From Burkholderia cenocepacia (GTDB lineage Bacteria; Pseudomonadota; Gammaproteobacteria; Burkholderiales; Burkholderiaceae), in contig NZ_CP060040.1 in NCBI RefSeq assembly GCF_014211915.1, forward strand, positions 1,798,001 through 1,862,000: a stretch of 64,000 nt of DNA, read 5' to 3'. The translations under genes were made by a program, and so were the position numbers. The notes under the pieces were generated by a model. The model saw only the letters and a program-made list of their open reading frames with translations, did no database searches and was not told where the DNA came from. Below are positions 45,520 through 54,137 of this stretch, in pieces. The stretch's first letter is position 1, and each line of letters starts with the position of its first letter.

Positions 45520-45545
45520 CATTGTCGGCAAAACGTAAGCATTCC

Positions 45546-48008
45546 ATGTCCATACAACGACTTTCCACGTACGCTCGCCGGATCGCGCTGATCGCGCTGC
45601 TGCAGTTCGCGGCGATCGCGACCGCGTCGGCGTTTCCGGCGGCCGCTTCCGCGCCCGTCGCGAGCGGCGTCGGCGCCGCCGCGCCGGCCATTTCCCTGCC
45701 CGACGCCATCGCGCAGCTCAAGCAGATGCAGGCCGAGCTGGATCGCATCAAGCAGCAGACCTCGACCGCGTCCAACAGCAAGGAGCTGGACGCGCTCGAC
45801 GACTCGGCGCAGGAACTGAGCACCGATGTCGCGAAACTGCAGAGCGACCTCACGCCGCAACGTGCGCAGGTTCAGGCGCAGCTCGACGTGCTCGGGCCGG
45901 CGCCGGCCGAGGGCGCCGCGCCGGAAGCGCCAGCCGTCGCGAAGCAGCGCGCCGCGCTGGACGCGCGCAAGACCCAGATCGACGCCGCGCTGAAGCAGGC
46001 CGCCGACCAGAAGACGAGCCTCGCGAACCTGACCGAGCAGTTCGCGAAGCTGCACCGCAGCCTCCTGAAGAACCAGCTCGCGTTCCGTTCGGGCAGCATC
46101 TTCAGCGCGCAGTTCTGGTTGCCGCTGTTCCACCTGTCGCCGGACGATCGCCAGCGGCTCGAGGATTTCGACGACGAACTGTTCGACATGCTGCGCTCGT
46201 CGTGGGTGCCGGGGCAGCGTGCGATCACCACCGTGCTGCTGATCGCAGCATTCGCCGCCTGGCTCGGCGGCCGCCGGCTCATCGAGCGCGGGCTCGCGTG
46301 GATCGCGCTGAACCGCCTGCCGCCCACCCGCTTGCGCCGCAGTGCGCTGGCGCTGTCGACCGCCCTGTCGACCTTCCTCGCGACGGCCATCGCGATCCAG
46401 ATCCTCTATCTCGCCGTTGCACGCCACTACGAGCTCACGCCGTCGCTGACCGACCTGTGGGACCAGTTCGCAAAGCTCGCCGCGACCTGCGCACTGATCG
46501 CCGGGCTCGGCCGCGCCCTGCTCTGCACGAAGCATCCGTCGTGGCGCCTGCCCGCGCTCGCCGATCCCGTCGCGCTCGCGATGAAGCCGTTCCCCAGCAT
46601 CCTGGCCGGGCTGCTGCTGGTATCCGGCACGCTCGAATCGATCAACCGGATCGTCGACACCAGCCTGTCGGTCACGCTGTTCGGTCGCGGCATCGTGTCG
46701 CTCGTCGTCGCGCTGACGGTCGGCGCCTCGCTGCTGCGCGCGAACCGTGCGCGCAGCGCCCTCGCGGCCGCAGGCGAGGCACCGGAGCAGCGCTCGACGC
46801 TCGCTGGGCTGATCCATGCCGGCGTCACGCTCGCGATCGTCGCGTCGTTGATTGCACTCCTGATCGGTTACATCACGGTCGCGCGCTTCATCACGTACGA
46901 GCTCGTGTGGTTCGAGATCGTGCTGTGCGCCACCTACATCCTGATCCAGTTGACGCGCGACGCGAGCGAAAGCCTGTTCTCGTCGAGCCTGTCGACGGGC
47001 CAGCAGATCAAGCACCTGTTCGCGCTCGAAGACCGCCACCTGGATCAGGCGCGCACGGTCCTGTCCGGCTTCGGCACGAGCCTGCTGATGCTGATCGCGG
47101 CGATCGCGCTGGTGACCGGCGGTTTCGGCACGACGCCGGGCGACCTGCTCGACAGCGCGGTCGCGATGATCGGCAGCCAGCGACTGCAGAGCCTGAACAT
47201 CATGCCCGACCGGATCTTGAACGCCGTGATCGGCTTCGCGATCGGGTTCTACCTGCTGCGCTCGCTGCGCCGCTGGCTCGACGGCGAATTCATGCCCGCG
47301 CTCGGCATGGATACGGGCATGCGCGTGTCGCTGATCACGCTGTTCACCAACGTCGGCTACGTGCTGCTCGTGCTGATGACGCTCGGGCTGCTGGGCGTCA
47401 GGTGGAACAATCTCGCGTGGATCGTCAGCGCGCTGTCGGTGGGTATCGGCTTCGGCCTGCAGGAAATCGTGAAGAACTTCGTGTCGGGGCTGATCCTGCT
47501 GACCGAGCGGCCGGTGAAGGTAGGCGACATGGTCAGCATCGCGGGCGTCGAAGGCGACATCCGCCGCATCAACGTGCGCGCGACCGAAATTCAGCTGAGC
47601 GACCGTTCGACCGTGATCGTGCCGAATTCGCAATTGATCTCGCAGAACGTGCGCAACGTGACGATGGGCAACAGCACGCAGGGCGTCGCGACGCTGGTGC
47701 TGACGTTCCCGCTGAACACCGATCCGGAGCAGGTGCGCGACCTGCTGCTCGATGCGTATCGCGAGCACCCGGCGATTCTCGACAAGCCGGCGCCGTCGGT
47801 GACGTTCAGCCAGCTCGCGCCGGACGGGATCACGCTGAGCGTGACGGGTTACGTGTCGAGCCCGCGGATCGCGAGTTCGACGAAGAGCGATCTGCTGTTC
47901 CAGATCCTCAAGCAGTTGCGCGCGGCGGGGATCACGCTGTCGAGCCCGCAGATGCTGGTCGTGCAGAACATGCCGGCGAACGAGGGTCCTACGCCGCACG
48001 AATCGTAA
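45546..48008 (+). CDS. Large MscS-family channel with DUF3772 domain
   Basis: From MSIQRLSTYARR (ATG 45546) the protein has 820 residues. A signal peptide (to about ASAFPAAA) is followed by a periplasmic Gln/Lys-rich coiled coil (about 50-190: LKQMQAELDRIKQQT, KQAADQKTSLANLTEQF), then ten or so membrane segments. It ends in the MscS core with SVGIGFGLQEIVKNFVSGLILLTERPVKVGD, the pore/beta domain junction, and RSTVIVPNSQLISQNVRN. It releases solutes on osmotic downshock. The periplasmic part matches the DUF3772 group. It is convergent with amaB across a strong hairpin. Confidence 0.92.
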   Translation: MSIQRLSTYARRIALIALLQFAAIATASAFPAAASAPVASGVGAAAPAISLPDAIAQLKQMQAELDRIKQQTSTASNSKELDALDDSAQELSTDVAKLQSDLTPQRAQVQAQLDVLGPAPAEGAAPEAPAVAKQRAALDARKTQIDAALKQAADQKTSLANLTEQFAKLHRSLLKNQLAFRSGSIFSAQFWLPLFHLSPDDRQRLEDFDDELFDMLRSSWVPGQRAITTVLLIAAFAAWLGGRRLIERGLAWIALNRLPPTRLRRSALALSTALSTFLATAIAIQILYLAVARHYELTPSLTDLWDQFAKLAATCALIAGLGRALLCTKHPSWRLPALADPVALAMKPFPSILAGLLLVSGTLESINRIVDTSLSVTLFGRGIVSLVVALTVGASLLRANRARSALAAAGEAPEQRSTLAGLIHAGVTLAIVASLIALLIGYITVARFITYELVWFEIVLCATYILIQLTRDASESLFSSSLSTGQQIKHLFALEDRHLDQARTVLSGFGTSLLMLIAAIALVTGGFGTTPGDLLDSAVAMIGSQRLQSLNIMPDRILNAVIGFAIGFYLLRSLRRWLDGEFMPALGMDTGMRVSLITLFTNVGYVLLVLMTLGLLGVRWNNLAWIVSALSVGIGFGLQEIVKNFVSGLILLTERPVKVGDMVSIAGVEGDIRRINVRATEIQLSDRSTVIVPNSQLISQNVRNVTMGNSTQGVATLVLTFPLNTDPEQVRDLLLDAYREHPAILDKPAPSVTFSQLAPDGITLSVTGYVSSPRIASSTKSDLLFQILKQLRAAGITLSSPQMLVVQNMPANEGPTPHES

Positions 48009-48068
48009 GCGAGCCATCGAGCGGGTACGCCCGCGATCGATCGGCGCGCCGCGCGCCCCGCAGTAAAC

Positions 48069-48110
48069 GACAAGGGCCGGTTACCGCTTTCGCGGCAACC
48101 GGCCCTTGTC
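48069..48110. terminator. Strong bidirectional terminator
   Basis: A near-perfect 19-bp stem (left arm GACAAGGGCCGGTT plus ACCGC, one mismatch) with a TTTC loop lies between the convergent channel and amaB genes. It is the strongest hairpin in the window. Confidence 0.75.
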
Positions 48111-48147
48111 ATTCGACCGTCGAAGCGCCCTGGCCGGGCGCCTGCCC

Positions 48148-49659
48148 TTACACGTCGAACTTCACCCCCTGCGCCAGCGGCAACTGCCGGCTGTAGTTGA
48201 TCGTATTCGTCGCACGGCGCATATACGCCTTCCACGCATCCGAACCCGACTCGCGGCCGCCGCCCGTTTCCTTCTCGCCGCCGAACGCGCCGCCGATTTC
48301 CGCGCCGCTCGTGCCGATGTTCACGTTGACGATCCCGCAATCGCTGCCGGCCGCCGACATGAACTGCTCGGCCTCGCGCATGTCGTTCGTGAAGATCGCC
48401 GACGACAGGCCTTGCGGCACCGCGTTGTGCACGTCGATCGCGTCGTCGAAGTTGTCGTAGACCATCACGTACAGGATCGGCGCGAACGTCTCGCGCTCGA
48501 CCACCGCCGATTGCTTCGGCATCCGCACGATGGCCGGACGCACGTAGTACGCATCCGCGTGACCGACGTCGACGCGCTCGCCGCCCTTCACTTCGCCGCC
48601 CTGCTCGCGCGCATCGGCCAGCGCCTTCTGCATCGCGTCGAACGACGCACGATCGACCAGCGGGCCGACCAGCGTGCCTTCCTCGAGCGGGTTGCCGACC
48701 TTCACCGACGCGTAGGCCTTCTCGATGCGCGGCAGCAGTTGCTCGACGAGGCTACGATGCACGATCAGGCGGCGCAGCGTCGTGCAGCGCTGGCCGGCCG
48801 TGCCGACCGCCGCGAACGTGACCGCGCGCACGACGAGGTCGAGATCCGCGCTCGGCGCGACGATCATCCCGTTGTTGCCGCCGAGTTCGAGGATGCCGCG
48901 TGCCAGGCGCTGGCTCAGCACCTTCGCGACTTCCTGGCCCATCCGCACGCTGCCCGTCGCGCTGACGACCGGCACCTTCTTCGACGCCGTCAGCACCTCG
49001 CCGACGTCGCGCATGCCGAGCACCAGCTGGCTCAGTTCCGCCGGCGCGACGCCCGGATGCGTCTTGTCGAACTCGCGGAGCGCCTTCTGGAGCAGCACGT
49101 GGCACGCGATCGCGGTGAGCGGCGTCTTCTCGGACGGCTTCCACACGACCGAATCGCCGCACACGAACGCAAGCGCCGCATTCCACGCCCACACCGCAAC
49201 CGGGAAGTTGAACGCCGAAATCACGCCGCACACGCCGATCGGGTGCCACGTTTCCATCATCCGGTGGCCCGGGCGCTCGGACGCGATCGTGAGGCCGTAA
49301 AGCTGACGCGATAGGCCGACCGCGAAATCGCAGATATCGATCATTTCCTGCACTTCGCCGAGGCCTTCCGACGTGATCTTGCCGGCTTCGAGCGTGACGA
49401 GGCGGCCGAGCTCGGCCTTGTGCTCGCGCAGCACGTTGCCGAACACGCGCACGAGTTCGCCGCGCACCGGCGCCGGCACCGTGCGCCACTTGAGGAATGC
49501 GTCGTGCGCGGCGTCGATCTTGCGCTCGGCGTCGGCGGGCGTGTCGACGGCCAGCGTCGCGAGCGTCGCGCCGTCGAGCGGCGAACGCGCGGTCAGCGCG
49601 TTGCCTTTCCACTGGGCGAGATCGATGTCGAGCGCGGCAAGAATGTCGTTGAATTGCAT
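48148..49659 (-). CDS. amaB: L-aminoadipate-semialdehyde dehydrogenase (ALDH7)
   Basis: The 503-residue enzyme belongs to the ALDH7/antiquitin branch that oxidises 2-aminoadipate-6-semialdehyde (or piperideine-6-carboxylate) to aminoadipate in lysine breakdown. Visible motifs are ISAFNFPVAVWAWNAALA, ELGGNNG (general-base Glu) and AGQRCTTLRRL (catalytic Cys near 297), and GEKETGGGRESGSDAWKAYMRR near the end. The start MQFND follows a good ribosome site (AGAGGAAG). It is transcribed away from the LysP-like permease and amaA genes. Specificity comes partly from that company. Confidence 0.9.
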   Translation of the reverse strand: MQFNDILAALDIDLAQWKGNALTARSPLDGATLATLAVDTPADAERKIDAAHDAFLKWRTVPAPVRGELVRVFGNVLREHKAELGRLVTLEAGKITSEGLGEVQEMIDICDFAVGLSRQLYGLTIASERPGHRMMETWHPIGVCGVISAFNFPVAVWAWNAALAFVCGDSVVWKPSEKTPLTAIACHVLLQKALREFDKTHPGVAPAELSQLVLGMRDVGEVLTASKKVPVVSATGSVRMGQEVAKVLSQRLARGILELGGNNGMIVAPSADLDLVVRAVTFAAVGTAGQRCTTLRRLIVHRSLVEQLLPRIEKAYASVKVGNPLEEGTLVGPLVDRASFDAMQKALADAREQGGEVKGGERVDVGHADAYYVRPAIVRMPKQSAVVERETFAPILYVMVYDNFDDAIDVHNAVPQGLSSAIFTNDMREAEQFMSAAGSDCGIVNVNIGTSGAEIGGAFGGEKETGGGRESGSDAWKAYMRRATNTINYSRQLPLAQGVKFDV

Positions 49660-50288
49660 CACTTCCTCTTCAGGGACAGATTGATCGGTGCGGCGGCAGC
49701 GCCGCCGGCGTGATTCGATTGGAGCGCGTTCGAGCGCGTCGTGCAAGCGGACGCGCCGCGCGGCGGGCCGGTGCGCCATCCGGCGCATTGCGCTGCGCCG
49801 CCGCCGGAAAGCCCGGCCGGACGGCGCGCCCCAGCCTCGCGAGGCACGATCCATGAAACACATTGTCGATGGCCACAAGTCGGGCCGCTATTGATATTAA
49901 CTCACGACTTCATTCCCAAAACGCAACAACTCGACCGGCCGGACCAACGCGTTTCCGGATCGATTCGGGACGTTTCCAAAGCCTGCGGCCGGGCACCCGG
50001 ACGCATCGCGGCACGACACAAGTTGATGACCATCCCGCATCACCCTGTTCGGAAATATCGTTTGCCGCCCGTGCGCCGCGCACACACAATCGGTGCGACG
50101 TCGAGGTGCAACGCACCCGGCGCGCCGCCGGCCGCCAACGGCAGCCGGACGACCGACGAAGGCGACACGCACCACGGCCCGGCTCAGCGGGCCGGTTTCG
50201 CACCGCATCACCGCTACCCGCCGCGGGCGGCAACGCGTCGCGCTTCGTCACCGAAAAACAATCCCGGAGACAGCGCCCAGCGCCCGCC
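49660..50288. other. Divergent promoter region of the lysine/pipecolate locus
   Basis: This 629-bp gap separates amaB and the permease gene. Short frames across it have no product I recognise. A TTGATATTAA-containing stretch (about 49890-49900) is AT-rich and is a plausible promoter for amaB. No clear palindrome was found. Confidence 0.45.
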
Positions 50289-51869
50289 ATGCATTCAGAT
50301 GCCCGCCCCGATTCGTCCCGCCCGTCCGCCTCGCCCCCTGCGAAGCCCTCCCTCCACCGCGCGTTGCAGGCCCGCCATCTGCGGATGATCGCGATCGGCG
50401 GCTCGATCGGCACGGGCCTGTTCGTCGCGTCCGGCGCATCGATCTCGCAGGCCGGCCCCGGTGGCGCGATGCTCGCGTACATGCTGATCGGCCTGATGGT
50501 CTATTTCCTGATGACGAGCCTCGGCGAAATGGCCGCGTTCATGCCGGTGTCGGGCTCGTTCGCGACCTACGGCGCCAAATACGTGGACGAAGGCTTCGGC
50601 TTCGCGCTCGGCTGGAACTACTGGTACAGCTGGGCCGTGACGCTGGCGGTGGAGCTCGTCGCCGCGCAGCTCGTGATGCACTACTGGTTCCCGCATGTGC
50701 CGGGCGTCTGGTGGAGCGCGCTGTTCCTCACGCTGATCTTCGCGCTCAACGCGCTGTCGGTGCGCGGCTTCGGCGAGGCCGAATACTGGTTCGCGCTGAT
50801 CAAGGTACTCACCGTGCTCGCGTTCGTCGGCGTCGGCCTGCTGATGATCTTCGGGATCATGCAGGGCGGCCCGAGCGCCGGCTGGGGCAACTTCACGATC
50901 GGCGACGCGCCGTTCGTCGGCGGCTGGGCAACGATGCTCAGCGTTGCGATGATCGCGGGCTTCTCGTTCCAGGGCACCGAAATGATCGGCGTCGCGGCCG
51001 GCGAATCGGAGAACCCGCGCACGACGATTCCGCGTGCGGTGAGCCAGATCTTCTGGCGCATCCTGCTGTTCTACGTGTTCGCGATCTTCGTGATCGGCGT
51101 GCTGGTTCCGTACACCGATCCGAGCCTGCTGAAGAGCGACGTGACCGATATCGGCGTGAGCCCGTTCACTCTGGTGTTCCGGCACGCGGGCCTGGCCTTT
51201 GCCGCCGGCGTGATGAATGCCGTGATCCTGACGGCCGTGCTGTCGGCCGGCAACTCGGGCATGTATGCGTCGACGCGGATGCTCTACAACCTCGCGGTCG
51301 AAGGCCGCGCGCCGAAGCTGTTCGCGAAGCTGTCGCCGGGCGGCGTGCCGCGCAACGCGCTGTATGCGACCACCGCCGTCGGCGCGCTGTGTTTCCTCAC
51401 GTCGCTGTACGGCGACAAGACGGTCTACCTGTGGCTGCTGAACACGTCGGGCATGGCCGGCTTCATCACGTGGCTCGGCATCGCGGTCAGCCACTACCGG
51501 TTCCGCAAGGGTTTCCTGAAGCAGGGCTACCGGCTCGACCAGTTGCCGTACCGGTCGAAGTGGTTCCCGTTCGGCCCGCTGTTCGCGTTCGCGCTGTGCG
51601 CGGTCGTCGCGCTCGGCCAGGACTATCAGGCGTTCCTCGCCGACAAGATCGACTGGACCGGCGTCGCCGCGACCTACATCGGCCTGCCGTTCTTCGTCGC
51701 GATCTGGGTCGGCTACGCGCTCGTGCGCAAATGCCGGCTGGTGCGCTACGAGGACATGGAAATCGCGCCGTGGATCGAACGCAACGCGACGCATGAGGCT
51801 ACCGACAAGGCCAACGCCGGCTATCCGGCCTATGTCGCCCGTCCGGTCAACCCGACGCCGGGCGCCTGA
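50289..51869 (+). CDS. LysP-like amino acid permease
   Basis: Starting at the ATG 50289 the protein has 526 residues and 12 predicted helices. After a Ser/Pro-rich N-terminus, it opens with LHRALQARHLRMIAIGGSIGTGLFVASG, the APC family signature, and includes EMAAFMPVSGSFATYGAKYVDEGFGFALGWNYWYSWAV and GFSFQGTEMIGVAAGESENPRTTIPRAV, both very close to lysine-specific permeases. It imports basic amino acids by proton symport. A longer frame upstream is open but lacks coding character. It precedes amaA by 132 bp with a hairpin in between. Confidence 0.92.
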   Translation: MHSDARPDSSRPSASPPAKPSLHRALQARHLRMIAIGGSIGTGLFVASGASISQAGPGGAMLAYMLIGLMVYFLMTSLGEMAAFMPVSGSFATYGAKYVDEGFGFALGWNYWYSWAVTLAVELVAAQLVMHYWFPHVPGVWWSALFLTLIFALNALSVRGFGEAEYWFALIKVLTVLAFVGVGLLMIFGIMQGGPSAGWGNFTIGDAPFVGGWATMLSVAMIAGFSFQGTEMIGVAAGESENPRTTIPRAVSQIFWRILLFYVFAIFVIGVLVPYTDPSLLKSDVTDIGVSPFTLVFRHAGLAFAAGVMNAVILTAVLSAGNSGMYASTRMLYNLAVEGRAPKLFAKLSPGGVPRNALYATTAVGALCFLTSLYGDKTVYLWLLNTSGMAGFITWLGIAVSHYRFRKGFLKQGYRLDQLPYRSKWFPFGPLFAFALCAVVALGQDYQAFLADKIDWTGVAATYIGLPFFVAIWVGYALVRKCRLVRYEDMEIAPWIERNATHEATDKANAGYPAYVARPVNPTPGA

Positions 51870-51880
51870 CGCCCGGTAAC

Positions 51881-51913
51881 GCGGCGGCCGCCCCACCACG
51901 GCGGCCGCCGCGC
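51881..51913. terminator. Hairpin after the permease gene
   Basis: Perfect 13-bp arms (CGCGGCGGCCGCC and its complement) flank a 7-base loop, beginning 12 bp after the permease stop. It may end or attenuate transcription before amaA. Confidence 0.6.
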
Positions 51914-52001
51914 TGAAGCTCCCATTCGACGCGGCGCGCGCGTTCAGGCAAGATCGACGCGCGCCGCCTGTTTTTCCGCCGTCACGAGTCATCGAAAACG
52001 C

Positions 52002-53270
52002 ATGCAGAACTTCTACGAAGCCACCGTTACCCGCCAGCCCTACCCGCAACTGACCGGCACGATCGATACCCAGGTCTGCATCGTCGGCGGCGGCCTCGCC
52101 GGCCTGTGCACGGCGCTCGGCCTCGTCGAGCGCGGCGTGACGGACGTCGTCGTGCTCGACAGCGAACGGGTCGGCTTCGGCGCGTCGGGCCGCAACGGCG
52201 GCTTCGTGTTCGGCGGCTACAGCCTCGACAACGCCGACCTGCTGCGCACGCTCGGCCGCGACGAAGGGCGCCGGCTGTACCGGCTCACCGTCGACGCGGT
52301 CGACCTGATCCGCGCGCGCATCGCCCGCTACGGAATCGACTGCGACATCGTCGACCAGGGCGTGATGCTCGCGAACTGGTTCGACGATCCGTCGCGGCTC
52401 GACAGCGTGCGCATGCTGATGAAGAACGAACTTGGCGTCGAATGGGAACCCGTCCCGACCGGCGCGCTGCGCGAGCGGCTGAAAACACAGCGCTATTACG
52501 GCGGCCTGTTCGAGCCGAACGCGTTCCATTTCCATCCGCTGAAGTACGTGCTCGGCGTCGCGGCGGCCGCGTCGCGCGGCGGCGCACGCGTGTACGAGCG
52601 CTCGGCCGCGCTCGGCATCGCGCGCGACGGCGCCGGCTACGTGGTGCGCACGGCGCAGGGCGCGGTACGCGCGAAGGACGTCGTGTTCGCCGGCGGCGGC
52701 TATGCGCGCGGCGTGTCGCCGCGCATCGAGCGCGCGGTGCTGCCGATCGCGACCTACGTGATTGCGACCGAACCGCTCGGCACGCGCCTGCCCGACGCGA
52801 TCGACGCGCCGTACGCGATCTACGACACGCGTTTCGCGTTCGACTACTACCGTCCGCTGAAGGACACGCGGATCCTGTGGGGCGGCCGGATCTCCGTGCT
52901 CGACCGCGGCCCCGACGCGATCGCGCGCCTGCTGCGCCGCGACCTGCTGCGCGTGTATCCGCAACTGGAAGGCGTGAAGGTCGACTACGCGTGGGGCGGG
53001 TTGATGAGCTACGCGCGGCACAAGATGCCGCAGATCGGCCGCGACGCGGACGGCGTATGGCATGCGATCGCGTTCGGCGGCCACGGGATGGCGCCGACTA
53101 CGGTGGCCGGCGAGGCGCTCGCCGCCGCGCTGGCCGAAGGCCGGCCGGTGCCGGACGGCTTCGCCGCATTCGGACTCACGCGCACGTTCGGGCTGGCCGG
53201 CCTTGCCGCCGCGCAACTCGCGTACACGGCGTACCAGGCCCGCGACGCGCTCGCGTCCTGCCGCCGCTGA
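52002..53270 (+). CDS. amaA: FAD-dependent oxidoreductase, L-pipecolate oxidase-like
   Basis: A DAO-type flavoprotein of 422 residues. The dinucleotide fold lies at VCIVGGGLAGLCTALGL (about 26-42), followed by GFGASGRNGGFVFGGYS, which is characteristic of the glycine/pipecolate oxidase subgroup. The C-terminal FAD contact is HAIAFGGHGMAPTTVAGE. With AmaB it would oxidise pipecolate to piperideine-6-carboxylate and then to aminoadipate, as in Pseudomonas putida. Sequence alone allows other D- or cyclic amino acid or polyamine oxidases (PuuB-like); the neighbours favour pipecolate. No strong ribosome site is visible. Confidence 0.82.
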   Translation: MQNFYEATVTRQPYPQLTGTIDTQVCIVGGGLAGLCTALGLVERGVTDVVVLDSERVGFGASGRNGGFVFGGYSLDNADLLRTLGRDEGRRLYRLTVDAVDLIRARIARYGIDCDIVDQGVMLANWFDDPSRLDSVRMLMKNELGVEWEPVPTGALRERLKTQRYYGGLFEPNAFHFHPLKYVLGVAAAASRGGARVYERSAALGIARDGAGYVVRTAQGAVRAKDVVFAGGGYARGVSPRIERAVLPIATYVIATEPLGTRLPDAIDAPYAIYDTRFAFDYYRPLKDTRILWGGRISVLDRGPDAIARLLRRDLLRVYPQLEGVKVDYAWGGLMSYARHKMPQIGRDADGVWHAIAFGGHGMAPTTVAGEALAAALAEGRPVPDGFAAFGLTRTFGLAGLAAAQLAYTAYQARDALASCRR

Positions 53271-53337
53271 GCGCCCGCGACGGCCGAAACGACCGCGCCG
53301 ACGGCCTTGCCGATTAGAGCGGAAGGTCGGCCGGGCG

Positions 53338-53362
53338 GGCATTTCCCACATGCTAGAATGCC
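53338..53362. promoter_or_regulatory. Candidate operator at the TetR gene promoter
   Basis: GGCATT and AATGCC are 13 bases apart and enclose a TAGAAT that could be the -10, 35 bp before the TetR start. This suits autorepression. The arms are short, so chance is possible. Confidence 0.35.
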
Positions 53363-53396
53363 TTTTCCACGCCGCCGCGAACCACAACAAAGTCAC

Positions 53397-54071
53397 ATGA
53401 AAGCAGGAAGCAAGGCCGCCACGTCCGACCCCCGCGCGCTTGCGTCCGATGCGCGGCGTAAATACGATCCCGAGCAAACCAAGCGCAACATCCTCGATGT
53501 CGCCACGCAGGAATTCTCCGCGATGGGCCTCGCCGGTGCGCGCGTCGACGCGATCGCCGAGCGCACGAACACGACGAAGCGGATGCTCTATTACTACTTC
53601 GAAAGCAAGGAAGGCCTGTACGAGGCCGTGCTGGAGAAGGTGTACGGCGACATCCGCGCGCTCGAGCAGGAGCTGCACGTCGGCGACATGGAGCCGCGCG
53701 AAGGCATGCGCCGCCTCGTCGAATTCACGTTCGACTATCACGACAAGCATCGCGACTTCGTGCGCCTCGTGTCGATCGAGAACATCCACGGCGCGAAGTA
53801 TGTCGAACAGCTGAAGTCGTTCAAGAACCGCAACGTCAGCATCATCAAGACGCTCGAGGAACTGGTCGAGCGCGGGGCGGCCAGCGGCGTGTTCCGCAAG
53901 GACATCGATGCATTCGACCTGCACCTGCTGATCAGCTCGTTCTGCTTCCACCGCGTGGCGAACCGCTACACGTTCGGCGCTGCATTCGGCCGCGATCCGT
54001 CGGCACCGCGCCTGCGCGCTCGGCATCGCGACACGATCGCCGACGCAGTGCTCCGCTACGTCGCCGCGTAA
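53397..54071 (+). CDS. TetR-family regulator of the lysine/pipecolate locus
   Basis: The 224-residue protein starts MKAGSKAATS. Its helix-turn-helix region is TKRNILDVATQEFSAMGLAGARVDAIAERTNTTKRMLYYYFESKEGLYEAVLEKVY (about 27-82). The ligand domain, with FVRLVSIENIHGAKYVEQLKS, resembles the RutR/TetR_C_15-type domain. It lies downstream of amaA on the same strand with its own probable promoter. Regulation of amaA, the permease and amaB is inferred from position. Confidence 0.87.
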   Translation: MKAGSKAATSDPRALASDARRKYDPEQTKRNILDVATQEFSAMGLAGARVDAIAERTNTTKRMLYYYFESKEGLYEAVLEKVYGDIRALEQELHVGDMEPREGMRRLVEFTFDYHDKHRDFVRLVSIENIHGAKYVEQLKSFKNRNVSIIKTLEELVERGAASGVFRKDIDAFDLHLLISSFCFHRVANRYTFGAAFGRDPSAPRLRARHRDTIADAVLRYVAA

Positions 54072-54137
54072 GCGGCGGCAGTCGCCGACCGGGGCACGTG
54101 ATATCCGCGCCCCCTCCAACTTCAGCCCTTCATCGCC

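Noticed and set aside
45273..48017. 914-codon open frame antisense to the MscS-type gene
   Set aside because: Arg/Gln/Asp-rich shadow; the + strand encodes the canonical channel core.
50295..54119. 1274-codon open frame antisense to the permease, amaA and TetR genes
   Set aside because: Spans three real genes on the other strand and has no recognisable domain.
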